Below are positions 7,045 through 12,870 of a stretch of 12,870 nucleotides of DNA, piece after piece (within the stretch, counting starts at the first letter, position 1; the number at the start of each line of letters is the position of its first letter). The stretch lies in the NCBI GenBank assembly GCA_937899305.1, contig CALDJV010000790.1, positions 1 through 12,870 of the forward strand, read 5' to 3'. Source of the stretch: an uncultured Cytophagaceae bacterium. GTDB lineage: Bacteria; Bacteroidota; Bacteroidia; Cytophagales; Microscillaceae. Below the pieces are notes generated by a model that was given only the letters and a program-made list of their open reading frames with translations, made no database searches and was not told the DNA's origin. The position numbers and the translations under genes are program-made.

Positions 7045-10000
7045 ATGTATCGAAATATTATTCAATTATCGTGGCTGGTTTTAGTGATCACAGCTTGTTA
7101 TAAGCCCAAAAACTTAAATTTCCCTACCGCAGAAAGCCAGTATTTGCCACCCAAAAGAGTGAAGGCAAACCCTGCTATCCATCCCATTCCTCAAAATATC
7201 GCCCAAAACCCTCTGAAAAAGACCCGGAGCAAACCCCTGGGAAAGCCACGCTATACTGATACACGCCTCAATTCATACCCGATTCCTATAGATGTAACCA
7301 AACTGACTTATATGTGGGATGAGCATACCAAGGAACTGGTAAAACGCAATATCAAACCCATCTCTCCCATATCTGTACGGTTAGAAAAGCCACGTGTAGT
7401 ACCAGCAAAAGGCAAAACAATGATGGCTGGTTTGCCAATTACGCTTCCTTATGTGCCCCCCATTATGAAGGACAACGATACATATGGTATTTTAAGCCTT
7501 GGCCAGGATCAAGGGTTACCAAGTAATATCGTCGAGTGTGTTGCAAAAGATGAATTGGGACGAACTTGGGTAGGCACTGACAATGGACTCGCCCTTTTAG
7601 AGGGGGATCAAATAAAAGTATATACTGTGGAGCAGGGGCTTTCGAGCAACCAGATTTCTTGCCTCTTGATTGAGCCAGGAAAACTTTGGATTGGCACCTA
7701 TACAGGAGGCTTGAATTTATTTGAAAACGGTCGTTTTACTCATTTTAAGCGAGAAAATGGATTTCCTCAAAATGATGTCAATGCTTTGGCTAAGGTGAAT
7801 GGAAAATTGTGGATTGGTACTTCGGGTGGTTTGTGTTATTTACAACGTAACCAGTTTGCTATTTATCAGAATAGTCAGGTACTATCTAGTGATCATATCA
7901 TAAAACTATGGGCCGAACAAGAACGTTTGTGGATCGGCACTTATGAATCAGGCTTATATCAGTTAGAAAACGATCAAATAACGCATTATACTATTCAAAA
8001 TGGACTTTCTGACAATGGTATCCGAAGTTTGTTCAAAGAAAAAGACCGACTTTGGATAGGAACTGAACAGGGAGGATTGAATGTCTTGGAAAATGGCCAA
8101 TTTACTCAATATACGATGGCACAAGGGCTGAAGAGCAATAAGGTACGGAGTATTTTGAAAGATGGCGACAGGCTATGGATCGGAACCTCAAAGGGAGTGA
8201 ACTTGATGAAAAATGGTCAACTCACTTTTTATGATACTGAACACGGATTGTCTAGCAATGAGGTAATCTCTTTTTTGCAAGAAGACGATCAACTTTTGAT
8301 TGCAACGCAGGCGGGCGGCCTTCATTTTTTGAAGCAAGATCAACTCACCCACTATGGTATCCAAAATGGTTTGTTAGATAGTTACATATCCTGCCTTTGG
8401 ACTGAGCAAAACAAGGAAAAAATCTGTTTGGGGAGTTTCAAGGGATTGAGTTGTCTTGAAAATGGTCGATTTGTCCATTATGATACCAAAAGCGGTTTGT
8501 CTAGTAACTACATATGGAACATTGCCGGAGCCAGTGACAAACTTTGGATTGCCACTTCGGCAGGACTCGATCTATTACAAAATAATCAGGTGACTCACTA
8601 TACCAATAAAGATGGTTTGGTTACCAGCAGTGTGTGGAGCCTTTTGGAAGATGGAGAGAAGCTTTGGATTGGGTACAATGGTGGAGGAATGAGTGTATTG
8701 GAGAATGGACGCCTAACCCATTATAATACCGAAACTGGATTGTCGAATGACTATGTGAGCTGTTTTGCCAAAGAAGGCAACCGGGTTTGGATAGGGACCA
8801 ATGGAGGGGGAGTCAATTTATTAGAAAATGGCCAATTCAAGCATTATACAAAAGCTACTGGTTTATCTAATGATCAGATTACCAGTCTTTTATTTGAAAA
8901 TGGGCGGGTTTGGATAGGGACCAATGGGGGAGGAGTAAATATAATTGAACGAAATCAAATATGGCATTATAACCGACAGCAGGGTTTGGTTGATAATGGT
9001 GTAACACAACTTGCTTTGGATAGTCTTGGCCAGGTATGGGTAGGTACTAGTCGGGGACTGACTCGTTTTGTACGCAAACCTGATGGGGGGTATCAATTAA
9101 GAAACTGGACAAAAGCCCACGGATTCAAGTTTGTGAATTTCAATGGGTATGGAAACCCGATGAGAGTAGATGCCAGTAATACATTATGGGCGAGTATAGG
9201 AGATGGGCTCACTGCTTTTCGGTTACCCCCCAAAGATACCTTGCCCCCTAAGTTGTTTTTGACTGGCTTGGATATAAATCAAAAAAAGATCAATTGGTCA
9301 CGGTGGACTACTTCTGATAAAAAAATAGTTGACACATCCTGGTTTAACCAAGCAGGTATCTCCTGGAGCGGATTAGAAAACCAATTGCCCTACTGGTTGC
9401 CTAAAAAATTGGTAGTACCCTATCACCAAAATCACTTCACCTTGCACTACAGTGGACTGAAACAAACAGAACAAGGAGAAGTGGTATACCGGTATATGCT
9501 AGTAGGTTTAGATACCAAATGGTCGACCTTTACTCACGAAGGCAAAGCGGAGTATAAAAATATTCCTCCGGGGCGTTATACCTTTAAAGTAAGAGCAAAA
9601 GGACAAAACAATGTGTGGAGCAATGAAGTAAGTTTGAGTTTTGAGATTACGCCCCCCTGGTGGAAAACTTGGTGGGCTTACGGGTTATATGGAGTGTTTA
9701 CAGTGCTACTGGTGTACGGTTTTACCTCTTGGCGTACCCAAACACTCAAAAAACGGCAAAAAGTACTTGAACAAATTGTGGCCCAGCGTACCTCTGAGCT
9801 ACAAGAAGCCAATGAAGAGTTGCGTACTCAAAAAGAAGAAATATTTAGTCGTAATGAAGAACTGCATCAATCGCAGGAAGAGTTGGAGACCCAACGAGAC
9901 TACATTGCCCAACGCAACCAAGAATTACTCAAAAAAAACACCCAGATCAACCAAAGCATCAAAGCCGCTAAAAGCATTCAACAAGCCTTGTTGCCCGCAG

Positions 10001-10740
10001 AGCAATTGTTTGCGGAATGTTTTAGCGATTATTTTATATTTTTCAGACCAAGAGACATTGTCAGTGGTGATTTTTATTGGCTGAACAAAACCCAGGAGGC
10101 TGTTTGGTTAGCCGTGGCTGACTGTACTGGGCATGGGGTACCAGGTGCGTTTATGACTATGTTGGGTAAAAGCTTACTGGAACGCCTCATCAACGTAAGG
10201 AAGCTGGCAACTCCGGCCGAAGTCCTTCAAAAGTTAGATGAGGCAATCATTTTGACACTTCGCCAAAAGGAAACCAAAAATCGAGCAGGTATGGATATTA
10301 TCTTGTTGAAGGTCACGAAAGGCGATACAGCAGAGGTACAATATGCAGGTGCCAAAAGCGCATTGTACGTAACAAATGCCCAAAAAGAGGTTGCCGTATA
10401 CAAAGGTTGCCGGGTATCAATAGGGGGAGTAAAGCAAAGAGCCGAACGTTTTGTGAATCGGACAGTAGCAACTGCACCAGGTACCGAACTATTTTTGAGT
10501 ACCGATGGCTACGAAGATCAAAATGATGTGAGACGAAAGTCCTTTAATCGGACGCGCCTGATGAACTTGTTTCAAAAGTTGAGCACACTTGACACGGCTG
10601 ATCAAAAACAAGCATTGCTAGACGAAACTCTCCGCACCCATATGCAGGATACAGAGCAACGAGACGACATTTTGGTGGTAGGCATTAAGATAGGTGAAGG
10701 GTTGGGAAAAAATAGCTCAAATAAAAAACCTGACTTGTAG
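7045..10740 (+). CDS. Propeller sensor with SpoIIE/PP2C phosphatase output
   Basis: A 1231-residue membrane-spanning sensor. In order: a hydrophobic signal with lipobox-like LVITAC (Cys18); a Pro/Lys-rich linker to about 150; about 14 two-component-regulator-propeller blades (155-725), each ending in motifs like LWIGTxxGGL..LENGQ.THY; a Y_Y_Y domain (about 793-870); one membrane span (about 876-895); a Glu/Gln-rich coiled coil (about 899-990); and a SpoIIE-type PP2C phosphatase domain. The phosphatase keeps its metal-binding acidic motifs: SGD1009FYW, AD1026CTGHGVPGAF, STD1154G and D1207D1208ILVV. In Bacteroidota such propellers usually feed a histidine kinase (hybrid systems); here a Ser/Thr phosphatase replaces it, so a partner-switching target (anti-sigma/anti-anti-sigma type) is likely but none is visible nearby. 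The ligand is unknown; separate terminators set it apart from the iron locus. Confidence 0.92.
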   Translation: MYRNIIQLSWLVLVITACYKPKNLNFPTAESQYLPPKRVKANPAIHPIPQNIAQNPLKKTRSKPLGKPRYTDTRLNSYPIPIDVTKLTYMWDEHTKELVKRNIKPISPISVRLEKPRVVPAKGKTMMAGLPITLPYVPPIMKDNDTYGILSLGQDQGLPSNIVECVAKDELGRTWVGTDNGLALLEGDQIKVYTVEQGLSSNQISCLLIEPGKLWIGTYTGGLNLFENGRFTHFKRENGFPQNDVNALAKVNGKLWIGTSGGLCYLQRNQFAIYQNSQVLSSDHIIKLWAEQERLWIGTYESGLYQLENDQITHYTIQNGLSDNGIRSLFKEKDRLWIGTEQGGLNVLENGQFTQYTMAQGLKSNKVRSILKDGDRLWIGTSKGVNLMKNGQLTFYDTEHGLSSNEVISFLQEDDQLLIATQAGGLHFLKQDQLTHYGIQNGLLDSYISCLWTEQNKEKICLGSFKGLSCLENGRFVHYDTKSGLSSNYIWNIAGASDKLWIATSAGLDLLQNNQVTHYTNKDGLVTSSVWSLLEDGEKLWIGYNGGGMSVLENGRLTHYNTETGLSNDYVSCFAKEGNRVWIGTNGGGVNLLENGQFKHYTKATGLSNDQITSLLFENGRVWIGTNGGGVNIIERNQIWHYNRQQGLVDNGVTQLALDSLGQVWVGTSRGLTRFVRKPDGGYQLRNWTKAHGFKFVNFNGYGNPMRVDASNTLWASIGDGLTAFRLPPKDTLPPKLFLTGLDINQKKINWSRWTTSDKKIVDTSWFNQAGISWSGLENQLPYWLPKKLVVPYHQNHFTLHYSGLKQTEQGEVVYRYMLVGLDTKWSTFTHEGKAEYKNIPPGRYTFKVRAKGQNNVWSNEVSLSFEITPPWWKTWWAYGLYGVFTVLLVYGFTSWRTQTLKKRQKVLEQIVAQRTSELQEANEELRTQKEEIFSRNEELHQSQEELETQRDYIAQRNQELLKKNTQINQSIKAAKSIQQALLPAEQLFAECFSDYFIFFRPRDIVSGDFYWLNKTQEAVWLAVADCTGHGVPGAFMTMLGKSLLERLINVRKLATPAEVLQKLDEAIILTLRQKETKNRAGMDIILLKVTKGDTAEVQYAGAKSALYVTNAQKEVAVYKGCRVSIGGVKQRAERFVNRTVATAPGTELFLSTDGYEDQNDVRRKSFNRTRLMNLFQKLSTLDTADQKQALLDETLRTHMQDTEQRDDILVVGIKIGEGLGKNSSNKKPDL
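7507..9219 (+). repeat. Tandem propeller-blade repeats (about 40 codons each)
   Basis: About 14 consecutive units of 39-46 codons encode propeller blades, consistent with two seven-bladed propellers. Unit boundaries are marked by GLSSN-type turns. Most units are diverged at DNA level, but two neighbouring ones share 23 identical nucleotides (8782-8804 and 8905-8927, 123 nt = 41 codons apart), suggesting recent duplication or gene conversion. The last two units are the most degenerate. The blade count is by eye and could be off by one. Confidence 0.8.
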
Positions 10741-10756
10741 TAGTCAGGTTTTTTAT
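10721..10756. terminator. Bidirectional terminator containing the sensor gene's stop codon
   Basis: ATAAAAAACCTGAC (10721-10734) and GTCAGGTTTTTTAT (10743-10756) form a perfect 14-bp stem with an 8-nt loop. T-rich on one side and A-rich on the other, it can act in both directions between the convergent sensor and peroxiredoxin genes. The TAG stop of the sensor gene (10738-10740) lies in the loop, so the last codons of the gene form the left arm. Confidence 0.88.
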
Positions 10757-10782
10757 TTCTTGTCAGATAGCAAGTTGATTTA

Positions 10783-11445
10783 TTACGCTCCTACCGCAAG
10801 CGATTTTACCGCGGCCAATACCTCACTTGGTTCGGCGCGTTGGGTGTAGTCGGCAGGAACAAAAGCATATTGAATCACCCCATCTTTGCCAACAACATAA
10901 GTAGCAGGCATAGGAAGCTCAAAAGAGCGGTCCCCATTGTGCTTGGGTAGATCGAGGCCAAAATCGTTGTATAGATTTTGTAAATCAGTAGGCATCGTAA
11001 ATACCAAACCAAATTTTCTAGCCACTTGATGGCCTACATCACTCAATACCTCAAAAGTCAATTCATTTTTTTCCTGAGTACTGAGTGAGTGATCAGGAGT
11101 TTGAGGCGAAATGGCTACTAATTGAGCCCCTGCTTGTTTAAAATCAGGCAACAATTGTTGCAAAGCTCTCAGTTCGAGGTTACAATAAGGACACCAGCCA
11201 CCCCGATAAAACGAAATCACCAAGGGTCCTTGAGCGAGCAATTCCTGACTACCAATGTGCGCACCTTTGGCATTGGGTAAGGTAAATTCAGGGATGGCAT
11301 CTCCTACTTTGAGCGCATTGGCCTCAATATTATCTGCTATCAAGGCCTGCGTAGCTTTGGCCATGATGGCTTTTTGTTCATCGGTTTTCTTGGCACCAGA
11401 CTTTGCTTGGTAAGCGGCAAGCGCTTCCTTCAATGTGGTTTGCAT
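10783..11445 (-). CDS. AhpC/TSA-family peroxiredoxin-like thiol peroxidase
   Basis: About 220 residues from the ATG at 11445 (MQTTLKEALAAY). The frame stays open to 11478, but the extra residues (MMYQHLNNNIR) look like untranslated leader. After a helical N-terminal part (1-45) comes a thioredoxin fold: VGDAIPEFTLPNAKG, then VISFYRGGWCPYCNLELRAL with Cys85 and Cys88 forming CxxC, and later LPMPATYVVGKDGVIQYAFV. This is the peroxiredoxin-like branch of the AhpC/TSA superfamily, which reduces hydroperoxides with thiols in the cytoplasm; no signal peptide is seen. It lies 70 nt downstream of the cadherin-like lipoprotein gene on the same strand, without a clear terminator between, so the two may be co-transcribed. 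No obvious OxyR-type site was found. Confidence 0.9.
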   Translation of the reverse strand: MQTTLKEALAAYQAKSGAKKTDEQKAIMAKATQALIADNIEANALKVGDAIPEFTLPNAKGAHIGSQELLAQGPLVISFYRGGWCPYCNLELRALQQLLPDFKQAGAQLVAISPQTPDHSLSTQEKNELTFEVLSDVGHQVARKFGLVFTMPTDLQNLYNDFGLDLPKHNGDRSFELPMPATYVVGKDGVIQYAFVPADYTQRAEPSEVLAAVKSLAVGA

Positions 11446-11515
11446 ACGTATGTTGTTATTTAAATGTTGATACATCAAAGAAACCCCAAACCAGAACTAA
11501 ACGTTCCCAATGAGT

Positions 11516-12277
11516 TTATTGAGTAGATCTTTCGTAAGCAAAACCACCCGTTTTTTGGGTGCTCCAAGAGGTAAACTTCACACTAATATAAATATTGTCT
11601 TCAATGAGGTGAAGCACCAAGTCTTTACCCGCAACTTCTTTGGGTGAGCCCACTGCGTCACGGAAAGGCTTGAAAACAAGATTATCGATGTCGTTGAGGG
11701 TACCCAAGGCCCATTGGGTACCCGCTGGACTGATATCTATATTGGCACTTGTTTCGGTTTTTGCATTGAAAATTTGCCCTCCACCGCTATCTCGGGTTAT
11801 CCATACTTTATCGGTGATTCGATCTTGGTTGGCCTCTTGAGTAGGATCTGCCCCAGCGGCTTTGGTAAAAGTAATATTGGCTCCTTGCCAAATCGATCGG
11901 GGAGGTTCGGTTACATCGTTTAGATTGATGGTTGCCTTGACCTCTTGGGTTTCTCCGTTGGCGCTTACTTCTATGTTTGCCTCCAATTTTTGCCGGGCTT
12001 CAAAGTCAAAAAGTGAGGGTATGATGACCTTCAGCTCTCCCGAATCGATGTCGATGGACATCGCGTTATCAACCGTTTGTGAGGCAATCTTAAAAGTAAC
12101 ACTTCCCTGAATAGCCGAGGCCTTTACTGTGCCCAATACCTGTCCTTTTATCGGGTTTTCATCAATGGTTACATTGAGATCCTCGGTAGTAAGGTTCATT
12201 GGATTTACGTCGTTATTGTTGGTGGCACAAGCTACCAAAGTGTAGAGTATTGCAGTGAATATAATGTGTTTTTTCAT
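11516..12277 (-). CDS. Cadherin-like lipoprotein with a conserved Bacteroidota C-terminal domain
   Basis: A 253-residue predicted lipoprotein: MKKHIIFTAILYTLVAC with Cys17, then an Asn-rich tether. Residues about 32-125 look like a bacterial cadherin repeat: VTIDENPIKGQVLGTVKA, a SIDIDSGEL turn, FDFEARQKL and a closing NLNDVTEPP linker, including acidic positions that often bind calcium. Residues about 130-253 form a second domain (IWQGANITFTKA, NQDRITDKVWITR, GGQIFNA, SPAGTQWALGT, IYISVKFTSW, GGFAYERST). I recognise this pattern from Bacteroidota surface and secreted proteins but cannot name the family with certainty. Likely outer-membrane anchored, perhaps in adhesion or matrix. It precedes the peroxiredoxin gene on the same strand. 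Confidence 0.8.
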   Translation of the reverse strand: MKKHIIFTAILYTLVACATNNNDVNPMNLTTEDLNVTIDENPIKGQVLGTVKASAIQGSVTFKIASQTVDNAMSIDIDSGELKVIIPSLFDFEARQKLEANIEVSANGETQEVKATINLNDVTEPPRSIWQGANITFTKAAGADPTQEANQDRITDKVWITRDSGGGQIFNAKTETSANIDISPAGTQWALGTLNDIDNLVFKPFRDAVGSPKEVAGKDLVLHLIEDNIYISVKFTSWSTQKTGGFAYERSTQ

Positions 12278-12294
12278 AAAATGAATTTAGAATA

Positions 12295-12335
12295 TTGTTC
12301 AACCTCATTGCTTTGTGAATAGAACAGTTGAACAA
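12295..12335. promoter_or_regulatory. Inverted repeat upstream of the cadherin-like lipoprotein gene
   Basis: Perfect 9-bp arms TTGTTCAAC (12295-12303) and GTTGAACAA (12327-12335) are 23 nt apart. The dyad begins 17 nt upstream of the start codon of the minus-strand lipoprotein gene, so it lies in its leader or promoter. It could be a two-site operator (centres about three DNA turns apart) or an mRNA hairpin. No TAnnTTTG box was seen beside it. Confidence 0.45.
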
Positions 12336-12376
12336 AACTGGGTTTAACCTAAGAAAATAATTTCATTTGAATGGCC

Positions 12377-12394
12377 CCCACCGTGTGGGTTTTT
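12377..12394 (+). terminator. Short terminator-like hairpin with no gene in front of it
   Basis: CCCAC (12377-12381), loop CGT, GTGGG (12385-12389), then five T. It reads as a small intrinsic terminator on the plus strand, but the nearest upstream sequence is the start of a minus-strand gene. It may end a short antisense or small RNA, or be chance. Confidence 0.35.
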
Positions 12395-12579
12395 CTCAAA
12401 AATGAGATCCTACATCATAACAACTCTCGGGGTCTTTAGTTTCGGAATTGAGATGAATTGTTAGTGGGTATTCTGGTTGCTTCCTTCATACTTTCAAAAA
12501 AAGTATAAAATAGTAATAGTTGCAAAGTTTTGGCCTTCATCACAGCCGCATTTTAATCAAGTAATGGTAAAGGCGCTGA

Positions 12580-12726
12580 TCAACCAGTCAAAAAATACTG
12601 CTCGATTGGAAAATTGTATTTAGTAACGTGTTCGCAATAATTGTCTAGTTTGCTCTGCTGCCTGAATTGCTGGGCTTCGTTACTTTTCTTGGCAATAGCC
12701 TTGCTATTCCCGCAAAAAGTGCCTCA
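12580..12726 (-). other. Start-less open stretch, possible gene relic or interspersed repeat
   Basis: On the minus strand a frame is open for 47 codons between two TGA stops (12724-12726 and 12580-12582). It contains no ATG. Its translation (KKSNEAQQFRQQSKLDNYC, then HVTKYNFPIEQYFLTG) has a protein-like composition, unlike the AT-rich spacer around it. It could be a fragment of a dead gene or mobile element, or a dispersed repeat. No terminal repeats or transposase motifs are visible. Confidence 0.25.
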
Positions 12727-12834
12727 CCCAACAAATCCATGCATATGACCAAATCGGACACTTATTTTGAACATGTTACTTAGTTTTTTTAATATTACTT
12801 CAACCATCATCTTTTATTAAAAACTACTTACACA

Positions 12835-12870
12835 ATGACAATAGATACATCAAAACCAATCCTGGTAACA
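12835..12870 (+). CDS. Start of a gene, probably an NmrA/SDR NAD(P)-binding protein (partial)
   Basis: ATG at 12835 opens 12 codons, MTIDTSKPILVT, that run off the right edge. The KPILVT strand resembles the first beta-strand before the GATG(x)xG nucleotide-binding loop of NmrA-type and other short-chain dehydrogenase/reductase proteins, where the next residues would be GATG. Only the very start is present, so the family call is a guess from six residues. The upstream 60 nt are AT-rich. Confidence 0.5.
   Translation, partial: MTIDTSKPILVT

Larger units (their letters stand above)
12278..12834. other. Intergenic region with hairpins
   Basis: There is no supported gene in these 557 bases. Besides the dyads listed separately, ATACTTT (12488-12494) and AAAGTAT (12500-12506) form a 7-bp stem with a 5-nt loop followed by AAAAT. 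AACATGTT (12768-12775) is an 8-bp palindrome about 60 nt before the last gene. TATTTTG just upstream of it is one base short of the TAnnTTTG spacing, so the promoter of the last gene is not assigned. Confidence 0.5.

Noticed and set aside
7507..9219. Tandem repeats considered as a CRISPR-like or DNA-level repeat array
   Set aside because: The period is about 120-125 nt in frame and is explained by propeller blades; no conserved short repeats with unique spacers.
11541..11565. CACCC/GGGTG hairpin with short T-run at the 3' end of the cadherin-like gene
   Set aside because: It is within codons of the conserved C-terminal domain and the T-run is interrupted; likely coding coincidence.

Overview
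The window looks like chromosomal DNA of a Bacteroidota member, probably a marine Cytophagales/Microscilla-type bacterium (the genus-level guess is inference). Reasons: lipoproteins with short signal peptides ending in a lipobox Cys, a TonB receptor with an N-terminal carboxypeptidase-D-like domain, a huge two-component-regulator-propeller sensor, promoter elements of the Bacteroidota TAnnTTTG type, and starts without clear Shine-Dalgarno sequences.

Layout. Positions 1-557 carry no gene I can support; a promoter-like box at the left edge points to a gene leaving the window on the minus strand. Positions 558-6864 form an iron-acquisition-type locus on the plus strand: DUF4856 lipoprotein, imelysin-like (M75/EfeO-type) lipoprotein, HTTM / vitamin-K-dependent-carboxylase-like membrane protein, then a FecA-like TonB-dependent receptor, closed by a strong hairpin. 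The first gene and the receptor gene are each preceded by nearly the same promoter module: a 23-bp dyad (21/23 identical, core TTTAAAnTTAGTCTAAA) followed by a shared block around the -7 element and start site. This suggests two co-regulated transcription units under one, probably metal-responsive, repressor.

Positions 7045-10740 encode a 1231-residue one-protein signalling system: lipoprotein-type signal, about 14 propeller blades, Y_Y_Y domain, one membrane span, coiled coil and a SpoIIE/PP2C phosphatase output in place of a histidine kinase. Its stop codon lies in the loop of a bidirectional terminator (10721-10756) shared with the convergent minus-strand genes. Those are a thiol peroxidase (peroxiredoxin-like, CxxC) and, upstream of it, a lipoprotein with a cadherin-like domain and a conserved Bacteroidota C-terminal domain. 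The last 590 bases are mostly non-coding, with several hairpins and one possible gene relic, and end with the first 12 codons of a plus-strand gene that starts like an NmrA/SDR NAD(P)-binding protein.

The iron locus combines families seen together in Bacteroidota; the role of the HTTM carboxylase-like protein in such loci is the least understood part and the best candidate for new biology here.
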